Positions 34,412-47,690 of a DNA stretch of 64,000 nt are shown here, piece after piece; the first letter of the stretch is position 1; every line of letters starts with the position of its first letter. The position numbers were made by a program, and so were the translations under genes. The notes under the pieces are model-generated. The model worked only from the letters and a program-made list of their open reading frames with translations, made no database searches and was not told the origin of the DNA. This DNA comes from Fistularia commersonii (lineage: Eukaryota > Chordata > Actinopteri > Syngnathiformes > Fistulariidae): contig JBBMNZ010000007.1 of NCBI GenBank assembly GCA_037954325.1, positions 8,115,001-8,179,000 on the forward strand, written 5' to 3'.

Positions 34412-35673
34412 CTACAAGGTCGGCCGGGCCTCCTCAGGCCCGCGGGCTCGACGGCAGTCCTGCTGCCACAGCTTCTCGGCCAGGAGGTTGAGGAGCGGCG
34501 CCACGTCGTCCAGGCCGTCGCTGACCTCGCCGCCGGTTGGCTGCACAGGCAGTTTCCACGTCTCCTGGAAGTCCCTCACGTCCTTCTCCTCCACGTCACA
34601 GTGCATGAACAGGTCGTATCTTCAACATTAAGGACCACGCCTCGTTTCACTTCGGATCGCAAGGTCAAAATTTTGTCAACATCTTCACAGAACGCTATGT
34701 CGATCTGTAGCTTCTCAGGTAAGATCTCCGTAGGCTCCCGCAGGACGTGAAGCCCGGAGAGTCTGTTAAGTCTCCGAGAAAGACCTTCTCTCCAGAACCT
34801 CAGCCTCTCTAACTTTTGAGTCTGACACTAACCGCTCACTGGAAGGATACTTGGTTCCCACGACGACCGTCACCACTGACGACCCGCTCCACTTGGCAAT
34901 CTGGCTGGGCAGGTCGTCAAAGGATGTCCTGTCGGTGTAGGAGAAGAGCAGGAGAACGGCGTCCACCTGCTCGTGACAGGACTGGAGCCCAGGAGATGGT
35001 GAGCGCGCAAGCTAGAGATGCAGACGGTCAGTGCGAGGTCCATACCTACTTTGAGTAAGTGGTCAAATCTGCGCAAGGCGTTTTCCCCACAGTCCCAAAG
35101 CTGCAGGCGGAAGAAGAGGACGCGGCCGCTGTCTCGCATCTTCACCGGCCAGAACACCACCCTGGTCTCGATCCCTGCGCGCAAGAAGACCAGGAGGACT
35201 TCCTGAAACCCGGTGTTTACCGAACCAACCGAGCCGTCGGTCCACCAGCCTCCTACCTGTGGTCTCATAGTGCACGCTGGGTATCTTCAGCCCTGCCAGT
35301 CGTGCTGCCAGAGCGCTCTTCCCCACGCCGCTCTTCCCGGAGATGAACACCTTGTAGTGCAGCGTGTCCACGGCGGCGAGCGGAGGCATCACCGGCGCCT
35401 CCAGCAGGCCTGAGGAGCAACAGCACGGTTACCTTCATCTCCACATCCAGGAGGACACCGCAAATAAGCGCTTGTGTACATATGAGCTCTGAAATGATTC
35501 GGGAGGTCGGACGGAGAACCGGAGAAGCCTAAGGAAGCCCGAATGTTCGTCCTACCGAACTTCTTGCGTGTCTTCTTGTGCAGGATCTTGCTGAAGTAGA
35601 CTCTGCTGTCCTGGCTGCGGTGCCAGTCCGGCACCAGGGCGGGGGAGTCGCTCCGGTCGGGGCTGCTGTTCAT
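34412..35673 (-). CDS. cplane2: CPLANE2 / RSG1, Rem/Rab-similar GTPase of the ciliogenesis CPLANE complex (5 exons)
   Basis: Atypical small GTPase working with CPLANE1, Fuzzy and Inturned in ciliogenesis and planar polarity. Exons (minus): 35556-35673, 35257-35409, 35050-35174, 34833-34981, 34412-34619, summing to 250 codons plus stop (about 258 in human). Visible: N-terminal block VPDWHRSQDSRVYFSKIL, P-loop SGKSGVGKSALAARLAGL, a HYETTGIETRVVFWP block, DxxG-like WDCGENALRRFDHLLK (Cys in place of the usual x, as in the family), LLLFSYTDRTSFDDLPSQIAKW, GTKYPSSERYDLFMHCDV in place of NKxD, and a C-terminal helix LLNLLAEKLWQQDC. No lipidation CaaX box, as for the family. Convergent with the RhoGEF; the next gene downstream of its promoter is epha2, the same neighbourhood as human 1p36.13. 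Confidence 0.95.
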
Positions 35674-36186
35674 GCCGGCGGCTCTGGACACGGCTAACGC
35701 TGGAAAACACTTCCGTATCCCGTGACAACCGCACGCGGACGTCACTTCCGCTTCCGGGAAGGGCTAGTTCCGCTCCCGCCGCTCGAACGCGGACGGATTC
35801 CCCTCTCAATAAAAAAAGATTGTTTTTAAGTTTGCCCGGCACTTCTGGCACTTTCCTGCCCGGACGTCGCATGTCAGCGTTTTAAGAAACAAAACAAACA
35901 AAAGAAAGACAGCGTTTCCGGTCCGAGTCGACGCTGTTTCCATGACAACCGTCCTCGGGTTCCCCGTGACACGAGCTCAGGCCGCAAGAGGGCGCACACG
36001 AAACGGCCTTCGATTCTCGTGGAAACTCCATTTGATTTCTCTTCTTGGAGATCTTCCTCTTCACCCCAGGTGGTGTGTGTGTGTGTGTGTGTGTGTTCAT
36101 GGACCCACCTGAGCTGGAGTCTGAACACATTACCAAGGCTGATGGGTGAAACCTGGACTGAGTTTCAGGAGGCAACAACACCTGGT

Positions 36187-36255
<69 letters not shown>

Positions 36256-38079
36256 CTCTTGGGATGGATCTGCACAATCAGATCTGATCGTAGACCTGGA
36301 TGACTGGATGACTGAGAAGTGTCAAAGGACCCAGATGTTCAATAAGAGGCGAAGACACGGAGAGAAGATAAGATTTTGGTTTGGACTTATTTCAGGTTCC
36401 TTTTGAAGCTTAAGGTTCTTCTTCCCAGTTTCCAGGTGGTCTCCTCTCAGTTGTGAATCTGCGGGTCTGGAGGCTCAGAGCAGAAGAGCTCGGTCCTCGA
36501 CGCGAGGAGGAGGACAGCGTCATTCTACTGTGTAACCTTCTGGCTCGGAGTATCTTCTCAGAGGAGCAGGGTGGGAGCTCATCTCCATCACAGCTGTTCA
36601 AACATCTGAAAGGAATCTGAGTGAGACTTCAGACATTTCTCAGGCCCTCCAGAGGATTCTGTAGTTCCTACACCTGAGGAGAATCTTCTCATTGTTAATC
36701 TCAGGTTCTACAGAACTCCAAGGTGACTTCAGTTCTGTTTCTGATCCACGGAGAATCATCTGAACATCTCCAGGAGTACTCCAGTCTTCCAATTCTGACT
36801 TGCAGCCGCTGTAACCTGGACCAGGAAGTGCAGCTTTGAAAACACAAAGTGGAGCGAATGCTCCTCTGCACGGCTGCGGGAGCATCCTCGGTCAGGAAGC
36901 CGAAGGTCACCTACGACAGCAACGTTCTCCTACGACGTGACCGAATTCGTCCGAGCGTCGCCGGTCCTGCTGCTTCCTGGGATAGAGGAGACCACGGACG
37001 ATCCGGTGGTGCCACCAGCTGCAGGTCAGATGTTAGAATCGCTTCGGACCCGTCGCCTGAGGCGCGACACGGCGTGAGGGCTTCGGATGAAGGTGGCTGA
37101 AGGTCTGTGTGGGTGGAGGCTGAGTGGAGAGGATGATGGAGCACCCTGGTGTGTGAGTGTGACTTCTTGCATCTCCTTGACAAAGTCCTCGGGGCTGATC
37201 TCCATCTGGGTGATGGCCGACCCAGGAACAACCGTGTTTCCTGTTGTCGTAAGGAGGGCGGGGAGGTCCGCACAGGTGTTTTAGATGTTTTCATAGAAAA
37301 CCAAGGATGGAGTCAGGTCTTCTCAAATATGGGGTGGATGAGGCGAGCTAGAAGAACGGGTGTTGAACACCCGTGCCTCCTCTAGCTGCGAGAACCTCTG
37401 AGCCGGGTGACCGAGGATCATCTCCGGCTGTGGAATCAGCAGAACAAACACAAAAGGCACAAAGTGGACCAGGAGATAAGTCCTAACCTCCCGGTTCCAA
37501 GAGCAATAAGGTGGTCCTCGTGGACCGTGGAGGTTTTTGTCTTGCAACAAACGACAAGAAGAAAAGTCACATTGAAAATTAGCTTCCCAGGAAAGCTGTT
37601 TGGTCCCTGCAGACCTCAAAGGGTCTCAGAGGAGCAGGAGAAGGAAAGGATGCGTTGTGAAGGCAGCGCTGCTTTTATTGGAGCGCAGAAGATCATCTCG
37701 TCTCCTCCGCAGAACCGCCTCTTATGTAGCAAAGGTCATAAATACAAAATAAATATTAAATAGAAATGGACAGCTGATATTAAGACGTGGCGTAAACACA
37801 AAAGACCTTGACGGGAGGTCCCGTGACCAGTCCGTGAGATTCTTCTCCCTGAGAGGAACTGTCTAGAAGGAAACCTCGCTGATCACAAACATCTAAAACC
37901 ATCTGGCAGGAAAAAGCAGCCCTTAAAAGTGAAGAGCCTGAAATGTTCCAGCGGTTGAGTTCATCTTCTAAATGCACCGAGGTGTGTATTATTATGAAAG
38001 TCCGATCTTCTCCTTTTGTAGAAGGTACACCAGTGTCAGGAGTCTGTGGAGCTCCGGTGAAATGTCAGAGGACGGAGGT
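35674..38079. other. cplane2 promoter side and epha2 3' UTR; two (GT)n tracts
   Basis: The segment just right of 35673 is GC-rich and promoter-like for cplane2. (GT)n microsatellites lie at about 36072-36096 and 36188-36254. A minus-strand AATAAA candidate (TTTATT at 37674-37679) fits the end of epha2 transcripts. Scattered open frames have no recognisable domain. Confidence 0.5.
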
Positions 38080-41000
38080 TCACACGGCAAACACGCTGAG
38101 GGAGCTGCTCTCGTCCTTCAGGCCCATGATGCTGTAGGCGATCCTCTTCATGTGACCCGGCAACCGCACGCCGATGTTCCTCACGTCCCTGAAGGAGAAG
38201 ATCTATTAGAGCTTCTGGAGGCGCGGCGGAGAACGTGTCATCGGCCCCCGGCCGCACTCACTCGTGCCGGAGGGCCAGGACCTGCTCCATGGTGACGACT
38301 CCGGCCCGGGCGAAGCTCTCGGCGTACTGGCTCATCCTGATGGACTCCAGCCACTCGGGCACCGACAGGAACACGGGCCCGTCGGCGCCGCTGCTGCTCG
38401 GCAGCCGGATCGACTTCCTGCTGGACGAGAAACACGTTACAATACCGATAAACACAAATCTCAGCAGGGACGGCGGCTCCATCAGGCTCGGCGGGATGGA
38501 AGAAGTACCGCCATGTTTGGGCTCAATAAAGTCAGTTCTATTCTGTTTATTTTATTCCTCTGGTCTTTGCAATTTGATCTCGCAAGGTTCTTTTATTTGA
38601 ATCGATCTTATCGCGTTCTGTTCTGAACCCTCCCGCAGAAGACCGAGGAGCCGCCGGTGGAGGTCTGGTTCGTTTCTCGATTCGGTCGCTGCCACGAATA
38701 CATGGATCAGAGCGCGATCACTGGTAAAAACCTACCGTGGGTCGAAATCTGCGATTGTCTTGAGGGACTCGGGGCTCCGGAGCAGCTTGTCCAGGATGTT
38801 GACGATGTCGGAGAAACGCGGCCGCTCGGAGCGGTCGTGCTGCCAGCACTGCAGCATGAGCTGGTAGACGGCCGAGGGGCAGTCGATCGGAGCCGGGAGC
38901 CTGAAGGCCTCGTTGATGGCCTTCATGACCTGGAACCAGAACCGGGGTTCGGAGGATTTAGACACCGAGAAGAAACAAGCCGCGTGGCCGACGAGGAGCC
39001 AGACGCCACGCGGCCTTCACCAAAGACCGTCCAGATCTCCACTAAACCCCGACTCTCACGCGTCAAGACAATTTTCCTTTTCGGCCAGATGACTTTGGAA
39101 GTTCCGGGCGGACGAAACAAACCTCGTGGTTGCTCATGTCCCAGTAGGGTCGTTCTCCAAACGCCAGGACTTCCCACATGACGATGCCGAAGCTCCACAC
39201 GTCGCTGGCCGAGGTGAACTTTCTATAGGCGATGGCTTCAGGCGCGGTCCAGCGGATGGGGATTTTACCTCCCTGAAGCGAGAGAAACATCTATTATCGG
39301 ACTCCGTGTGTGGAGACCCCGGGCGCCGACAGACTCGCGGCTTCAGAAGAAGACCGAGCCCAGGTGCTCCACGGCTGTGGACTCACTCTGGTTGTGTAGG
39401 TGCCCTCGGCGTCGTCCTCCAGGACACGAGACAGGCCGAAGTCAGACACCTTACAGTCCAGGTTGCCGTTCACCAGGACGTTCCTGGCCGCCAGGTCCCG
39501 GTGGACGTAGCTCATGTCTGAAAGGTACTTCATGCCGGCCGCGATTCCACGCAGCATCCCCGTGAGCTGGTAGGACGCAATCTCCCCGTCGCGGCCCTGA
39601 AGGAACACAGAACAAAGATTTGACTTTCCCGGAGACGTTTGCGGTGCCGTCACTTTGATTCAAACAAATTCCCTCCAGGCCGTGAAAATTTGTGTCGTCT
39701 GTTTGACGACATTAACGATCCGCGCCGGAGGAAATGACAGGACTGTCAGACCCGGAGAACCCGTCAGGTGAGCTCCCGCGAAGACGCCCGCCCAAACGTA
39801 CCTTCAGATATGTGTCCAGGGCCCCGTTCTCCATGTACTCCGTCACGATCATAGCGTGCTTGACTGAAATCGGGACACGGATAGAGTTCAGTGACCGAGA
39901 CGGCGGACGATTCCGTTCTATTGCGATCCTCGGACGGGACTCACATTTGGTGACCACGCCCTCCAGGTGGATGATGTTCGGATGGGAAAACTGCCCCATG
40001 ATGCTGGCCTCGCTCAAGAAGTCCTGCCTCTGTTTCTCTGAGTAGCCCGGCTTTAGCGTCTTGATGGCTACGGCCACCTCGCCACGCCCGGGCATCTTCA
40101 TCACACCCCGAAACACCTCCCCGAACTCTCCTGGTGGTCAAACACGCAACAGGTGGCGCCATCACAACCCGAGCTCCGGGCATCGGCGGGCGAGGGACGC
40201 GGTCGAAGACACTCACCGACACCGATGACCTTCTGTTTGGCGATGGCGCCCGGGTCGATCTCCGTGACAAACTTCTGGATGGCGATGTTTGGGTCCTCAT
40301 ACATGTGTGGATCCACATACATCTTCAGAGGTTTCAGCTGATCTGGAGACAGAGCGGGACCTGAGTACCGGACTGAAGAAGAGCGACTCCGTTTTCTAAA
40401 CAGTACGAACAGTCTTCTAACCCGTTGCGAAGTAGGGATCCTCAGGTCCTCCCCTGCGGCGAGAGCTCAGTCCCCTGCGAGAAGAGCAGATGATCAGTAC
40501 AAGCGTGCGCGGAACGTCGTCTCGTCTCTCGGACGCTGCGGGTCGGACGCCGGGCCGAGCGGGTCGGCGGGGCTGGAATGAAGACGCACACGGACTCGTG
40601 ACCGACCGTTTTCGTAGCAGCAGGACAGCAACCGCGGCCAGCAGAATGACCACCACTCCGGCGATGGCCACCATCACCACGGTGGAGCTGTTCTGGATCT
40701 GAGACTCCGCTGTGGAGGCGCAGAGGAAGGTGCATGCAACAGCTTCAGTCTTTGACACAAATCCATCCATCCAAAGTGTTAGATCAGATCTTGCGGTACC
40801 TAGAGGTGACGTGTGGAACTCGTACTCCGCGCTGAAGCTGCCGGGCTTCCCTTCAAGACTCAGCGCTTGGATTCTGACCACATACACGGTGTCGGGGGTG
40901 AGGTCGTTGATCTGGACCGAGCTCTTCTCCAAAACCAGACCTTTGTAGGTGGTTGCTTCTTGCTCCTCATCGCCATCCTGCAAATACCATATCAAGAGGC

Positions 41001-44000
41001 GCAAAAGTGTTTGTCAGTATAGAACGGGAAGGACCAAGGAGGACGTAGAAGGACCGAGGAGGCTGAAAGAGGAGGAATCTGCCGCGCTTACCTTTCTGCG
41101 GTACATCAGCTCGTAACGCTGCGTGATGTGGGCGGGAGGTCTGCGGGACAGGATCCAGGACAGAGACAAGCTGGTGCTGCTCCGATCGTCCAGGTGGATC
41201 AACATCACCTTCGGGGGGCCTGGAGGTCGGCGAGGGCGGGAGACCAATCACGTTAGAAACTGAGGAGACCTTTTCCAGAAGAATCACTCAGACTTTGTGG
41301 AACTAAATCCTTAAATCTGTTCTTGTTACTTTTTCTAAACCCTCGGATCCTGATCGCTTCCAGCCTCATCCCTCTGAGAGGGACCGGTGCAAATGACGGA
41401 GAGTTCGAGCTTGAGGTCCGATGGTCACCCAGATACTTTTAGTCCAATGATGGTTGAGTTGGTGTGTGTGAGACTCACTGGTGTAGTCCAGGGCGGTGGT
41501 GATGGTCGCAGTGGGCCTCGTTGAGCTGAACTGGGAGACCCCGCTCTGCGCCTCCACGGTGAAGGTGTAGTTGAGGTGGGAGTCCAGGTCGCCGACTATC
41601 ACCGTGGTGTCCTGCAGGCCCTTGGGACCGGGCTCGAAGCGGACCTTCTCCCCGCAGGAGACGCAGGCGCCGCCGTCGCAGAGCTCGCACAGCACGGCGT
41701 AGGTGAGGTCCTCGCGACCCCCGGTTTCCAGCGGCGAGCTCCAGGACAGTTGCAGCCGGCCCTCCGCTTGCAAGGTGATGGAGGTCAGGTCACGAGGGGC
41801 ACCGGGCGGAGCTTCGGGAGGAGGCGGACGGCGGTCAGAGTCAGGAATACCGACCGCTCTACGGCGGCCAGGACACTTTGAGCCGCCGAGTCGGACGTTT
41901 ACCTGAGCAGGCGGAGGCGGGGGGGTCCGAAGGGGAACGGAAGAAGCCCTCCTCGCACTGGCATTCGGTCGCCCCGGCCTCCGAGGGCTTGGTGCGCTCG
42001 GGACAAACCCGACAAGGCTGACCGGAGACGGAGGCCTTGAAGTGGCCCGGCTTGCACGCTGGCGGAGGAGAAAATGCGAGTCGGTTTCGAGTATGACATC
42101 AGGCGTATAAGCGGCGATGACAAACACGGGAAGGAATGATCCCGTGCAAACAATGAGTCTCTCTGAGATACCGGGGCCTCCAGCTGACAGGAAGCAGAGG
42201 TCCAGGAGTCTGTAATCACAGCGTCTTTGTTTCCTGAGGAATGAGAAGGGATTTCCCTGACGACCTGCCCTCACTCGCCTCGTTCGCCCGAAGGCATAAT
42301 CTCAGGTCGCACGAGCGGCAGACGGATGACAGCGGAGCACTAAATCCGTCAGGCGGCCGTTCCCACGTCAGCTCCCCGCCGTCAGGGAGGACATTTCAGC
42401 GCACGGAACGACACTTTTCTAGGATCTTCAAGGTGACTAGATGGAAACCGGGGTGCCTCAGTCAGACACCCGACGGTCAACCGACCGCGTGGACACGGTC
42501 GCAAATATCTACACGTAGCGCCGAGCGGCGGAGGACAATAAATCAGGAGGATCGAATGATTCTGGGGATGAATATGATTTCATCTCGCGCACTCATGGAA
42601 AAGCGGACGCCTCTCCGGGGGTTGCAGACGCCCTCCAACAGAGTGAAAGAAGTTTCCAAAGAATAGACCCCATGAAAGAGACCCTCCATGACACCGGCTC
42701 CCTCGGGCCATGAGAAGAGGTGCGGTGAACCTCGGGTTAGAGGCGCGATCACGTTTGGCGGCGACCGCAGCAGAAGGACCGCCGCACTCCAAGTGGTATT
42801 ACTGCGGCGGAGGATCAGGAGCGAGTTGGGTTTGAGGAGCAGGGATAAAGATGAATAGACGGGCCGGTGGGGGCTGGGGAGTAAAGGTCAGGAGCACCAA
42901 CAGAAGTTCTCTCTAAGGAGTCACTTGGCATGGGGGTGCAGTTGAGCTCTCTTGGCATAAGAAAAGGGGGCCAGCCCGTTTCATCCTGAGCCGGAGCAGC
43001 AGGAGCCCTGTCACGTCCCACACAAGCTCGCGCTCCATTCATCCATTGTCCCCGAGGCTGGACAGACTGCCGCCATAAACATGTTGCTCTACCCATTACG
43101 GCCCTGACGCGGCGTGCCATTCTTCATTTAAAACCTTCTCCGTCCGCTGTGCAGGACGTCTTTCATCGGCCTGCGAACAGAGATACCGAGCGAACCCCCG
43201 CCCGGGACGCACCGTCCGCTCCGTCATCCCGCTAACTTTCATTTTCGCCCGACGGGGCACGTTCATCGTATTTTTTGAAGATCTCTTTGAAGGCGTCGTG
43301 AGAGGAGAAGGCGCCCACCCCCCCTTAACTGCATCTGTTCGGGGCTCTTTGTGTCGCCCGTTGTTATAACGAGTGGGAATGTGGATTAGGGAGCTGCTTG
43401 CGTGTGTGTTAACAACCGGATGAAAGAGCAAAGCGGGGCGCGTCATTGGCTAACAGCTGTCCTGGTGCTCCACTAATCCTCTTGACTAAATTACACTCCA
43501 CACCTAAGTAAGCAGCCAGCGAACTAACCACCTCCTGCACGACCGTCCCCGGACTCCCACGAACGGCAACCCGCTTATTTACGTCCGTCGGCATTCCTGC
43601 TCTTCCTTCCTCTTCCCGCAGCGGTCGGGCTCCTCGGGCGAACCCCCCGTAAATCTCAAAGCCGGAGTGAAGCCGTAAGCGTTTCTCTCTTCGGACTGGA
43701 AAAGAACTCCGAGTTCTTTAGACAGAGGAGATGTTTCCCGCGGCCCGGGAACAGGGTCATCCTCCAGACACCGGATTCAAATATCCTCCATCATAAATAC
43801 TTCCTGCCGTTCTCTCAACACTTCCATACCCGCTTCCGCTTCAGGTGCAGAGTTCAGGGCTGGTCAGGAACCTCCAGGCCGCAGACATTCTTCCTCATTT
43901 AACCCAGCTTCATTTTCCTAAGATTTTCCTAGGTGTGTGTGGTGTGTGGAGGGGTTGGGAGGGAGGGGGGCAGAAAACTCAAATAATCCCTTCTCTCAGA

Positions 44001-44236
44001 GACGGATTCCAAGAAGAGGCCGCAGGCCTGCCAGCCGAGGTGACTCGGACCATTAGGAATCATAAACCACAGCCTGACTAAGATAGGCGTGTTGGCCCCA
44101 TCCCTGTAATCTGCGGTTACCGTCGCTGTAGCAACATGCCAAAACAAATACTCGAGGAGAAGACGCCGCTCTCAGGTAGTCGCCGTGACACATTCACACG
44201 GCCTCTCTCTAGTCAAACAGAGCGAGGGTGTGGGGG

Positions 44237-44267
<31 letters not shown>

Positions 44268-47200
44268 GGTGACGCGAGGGCCAAAGAATTCCTTTCAGAA
44301 ATCCCCGCGCCACACGGAGAGCTTCCGCCCTCCTCGGCACCCTCTGTCCTCCCACGTTTCCTTTCCGACCATCGAGCGCACCGCGCCCCAGAATGCCAAA
44401 GGAAATCAGAGCTCGTACAGAAGCGGCACCGCTTCTACATCTACCTTCTATTACCGCCTTCGGTATGCGCAGGTGCTCCTTCGGGGCAAAGCATACTCCG
44501 CACTGCCGCTCTCACAGAACCCCTCGTGTCGTGACTGGAACTTCCTCATAACTCTAAAATGAGTCTTTGTTTAGGCGCTTTTGAGATCTGCATTCCTCCG
44601 AACGCTTCTGAGCGTCGCGTTTCTGGTACGATTTCTTCCCGGTAGACTCGCGGCTACTGTGAGGGAAACCGAGACGGTGTCTGAACTGCTGATGATCCGT
44701 CCTTCTCAAATATGAGAGTCACGGCGAGAAGGGGAACGTTTTTCGGAGAGTTCGACCAATTCCTCCTGACAGACGCGGACACAAAGATGGCGTGTCATTT
44801 CCGCCTTCTCGCGGCACTGAGGGCTCAGACCTCCGCCTGACCCTGACAGGCAGGCCGCGTGAAGAACGTACCAAAGACAACAAAGAGCCGAGGCTTCCAC
44901 CTCTATCCACTTCACATGTCCGGGCGGACTTCACCTCCGCATCGGAAAAACAGCCGGAGACTTCCCGTCATTGTTCTCCGCGTCTTGCTGACGCGGCCGG
45001 CGGTCCTCACGCCTCCACACCGCCCAACGATAAAACAACTCGGTAGCGGCCAACGTTACCTTGGCAGGAATCCCCGGTGGACTCGTAGCCGGAGACGCAC
45101 TGGCACTGCTCCACGGGAACCATCCACTCGCCCTCGGCTGTGCAGTAGATGCGCGGGGTGACCTGACTGACGGCGTTCTCCACGCAGGCTCCCTCCACCG
45201 CTCGCAGAGCATCCGCCACCGTCTCCGGGAAGACGGCCAGGCTCTGCACCGTGGAGGGGCACGTCTTGTAGTAGACTTTGACGGAGAGCAGGGCCACGCA
45301 GGCGCCCATGTCCTGGAAGGCCAGGTAGAAGCCTTTCCTGGACAGAGGCCCCACCGCCTTGGTCTCCACGTTGACCCTGGCGCGACCCCTCGTGACCTCG
45401 TCGGGAGCGATGGTGGCCACCTTACGGAACTGGCCTTTACGAAAATTGGTCCCAACGTCGGCGTCCACCTCCGAGAGAAAGAGGTTGAACGTCTCCTTGC
45501 AGGATACGGAGGAACCGTCGAAGGTGTTGCAGTCTCGCACGATGAACTGAAGCTCCACCGAGACGCGCGTCGCGCCCGGCCGCCGCTGGATGAAGGTCGT
45601 CCGCAACCAGTTATCTTGTTCGGTGGAGTCGATCTTGCACACGCTGTAGGTGTACAGAAGGGAGCCGTTGACCACCCTCTGGATGATCTCCCACTGCAAC
45701 ACAGATCGGGCAGGAAGGAAGGATCAGCGGAGGAAGCGGCGGGCACCACCGCTCCGATGTGACTTCTTGGCAGAGAACATGTGCTTCTAGTTATTTCTTC
45801 CTGCCAGGAGTCTTTCAGCGACGGCAGACATCTTTTCTCACACCGGGGCCAGAAGCCCATAAAGTGGAGAAGACAGCCCGGGCTGTTTCCACTCCTTCGG
45901 ATTTCTGGCCTCCGACGACGACGTGTGTGGTTCCGGCGGCTCTTCGGGGTCCATGTGTGGGAGACACATAAATCCAGAAGATACCGCCGGAGAACACCAA
46001 CCAACATTTATGTCGTTTTAATGAGGCCTGCAGAGCAGCCGCATGGCGCCCACGCTGGAGGGAGCTGAGCGTTTTTACAGGGGAGGGGTTGATGGGCTCC
46101 ACTTAAAACGTAACACCTGATGCGTCAGCAGAGTTTCGGGGATCGAGAGGACCTCCTTCACCTTCCGTCACCGCCCGAGAACCAGAAAACCGACCGACTA
46201 ACTCGACGGACCGATGTGTCTCGGTGAATTCTTTTCAAAATGGTCTCGTCGTGGCATCCGGACCCGAATGAAGCCTCCGGGTCGAGGGGTGAGACGGCTA
46301 AGAGTGACGAAACGCAAGTCGCCGCGACAATGAGATGTCGACAAGAACGGACCGATGTGTTTCTGGAGAACGACGGGTCTAGAATTTTAAGGGGTCGCTC
46401 TCAGAGCTCATCTACCAAGAAGGTTGAGTCCTCTTTCAAAAGTCTGATAAACGGAAACATCTGCTGACGGTGTCGCGTTCCCTGGCGAGGGGAAGTGGTC
46501 GAGTCCTGCAGCTGTTTTCAGAAGGAAACCGCTGAACTATAGATAGAGGGGCGGTTCTTCACACATGGACCAGAAAATCCACAACTGCCGGGATCATCTG
46601 CTCCAACCACGGCGACGAGCACCCCTCGCCTTGAGTTCTAAGGTGAGCTTTCTGCCGCGGCGAAGTAAGAAGACCCGATTTAGGGCGTCTGATAAAAGTT
46701 CTCCGAGCGGGCGGAGGACCGGAAACTTCTCGTCCTGACCTTCTACCCGAGGTAGAACAATAAATACTCACCCCGTTCTCCTGTGGCGCCGCCAGCCAGC
46801 CCAGCTCTCCTCTGGAAGACCTCATGTCCAGCAGCACCTCTGGAGGAAGAGGGGGGGGTTAACATCATGTCCTTTTTTCATGACTTTAATTGAACAATAA
46901 AACCTTTATGGAGGAGGGGAGGTGGGGGGACATGGCGTGCTTTTACGGTTTAATCCAGCGTGGAGCTGCAATTCAGCCCCAATCCACCGTAACCCCCCTT
47001 GATCCACCGTGACGGCCTGAGCGGAGCGGCTGCCGGCTCTGAGAAAGGCGTGGGCCGGTGAAGTTAAAGCCCGTGACGCCGGAAGTTCTCCGACATGCCT
47101 GGGCATCTTACAGGTGGCCCCCCAAACACACACGCACGACGGAAAACCAATGACACGTTCATTTCACTTTAGAAGCCTCGTATCGGAACCCCGCTCTCAA

Positions 47201-47342
47201 TCCGATTAGACCTTTATGAAGCTCTAGAAGATCCACCGGAGGAGTTGTGGAAGTACTCACGCTCCTGAGCCTGCAGGCTGACGAAAACTCCGCTGGAACA
47301 GAGAAGGAGGAGGAAGAAGAAGAGGAGTGTGCGGAGCTCCAT
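38080..47342 (-). CDS. epha2: Ephrin type-A receptor 2, complete (17 coding exons)
   Basis: Receptor tyrosine kinase for membrane-bound ephrin-A ligands. Exons (minus): 47261-47342, 46772-46839, 45060-45693, 41903-42058, 41479-41811, 41092-41219, 40800-40977, 40607-40709, 40422-40474, 40217-40342, 39945-40130, 39802-39863, 39387-39596, 39123-39272, 38736-38929, 38262-38420, 38080-38188; they join to 976 codons plus stop, the human length. Signal peptide MELRTLLFFFLLLL; ephrin-binding domain (DNWLRT, CKETFNLF, KGFYLAFQDMGACVALLSVKVYY); Cys-rich/EGF module; two fibronectin III domains; transmembrane VVMVAIAGVVVILLAAVAVLLL; juxtamembrane tyrosines (YVDPHMYEDP); kinase with GVGEFGEV, VAIK, YVHRDLAARN, DFGLSR, WTAPEA; SAM domain ending IGVRLPGHMKRIAYSIMGLKD; C-terminus VFAV, possibly PDZ-binding. 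All catalytic motifs are present. EPHA2 rather than another EphA is supported by the SAM block and the ARHGEF19-CPLANE2 neighbours. Confidence 0.97.
42059..45059 (-). other. epha2 intron 3, 3 kb without recognised features
   Basis: The longest intron in reach of exons 3 and 4. It contains a G-rich homopolymer near 44250-44269. Several open frames (for example 42241-42666 and 44136-44562) show no family resemblance. Confidence 0.5.
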
Positions 47343-47690
47343 GGTCCTCCACCCAGAAGGTCTGATCTCCGTCTCCACGGGTTCCGCTCCTGGCGTGCGC
47401 TCGTCGCTTCTACCGGCCGAGCGCGACTAGGCAGCCCATTGACTAACAGGTGGCGTCATCGCCCTCCCTGCACTCACACTCACACTCACACACACTCCGC
47501 CCCCCTCCGCACACACACACACACACACATACACCCTGTGGAATGCGGATGTTTCCCAAATATGGCGGCGCGGCGCGGGCGGGGCCTCCGGTCGGGCCGC
47601 ACCTGTCCGGATGGAGGAACGGGACGTTTCTCTTTCCAGAAGGTCTTCGCAACCAGAACCGTTCCAGATCACAACTTTCATGAAACTTTT
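47343..47690 (-). promoter_or_regulatory. epha2 5' flank
   Basis: Upstream of the epha2 ATG: a (CA)n-rich stretch (about 47475-47530) and a GC-rich block (47565-47625, GGCGGCGCGGCGCGGGCGG). It is probably the promoter by position only; no TATA box was assigned. Confidence 0.35.

Noticed and set aside
35882..36303. Frames with HTHTHT or CVCVCV repeats
   Set aside because: Pure (GT)n/(CA)n microsatellite translations; the same applies to many frames between 48.5 and 51.5 kb.
38235..39181. Long plus-strand frames at 38235-38626 and 38657-39181
   Set aside because: Antisense to the epha2 SAM and kinase exons.
45061..45762. 233-codon plus-strand frame
   Set aside because: Exact antisense of the epha2 ephrin-binding exon, which has clear EphA homology on the minus strand.
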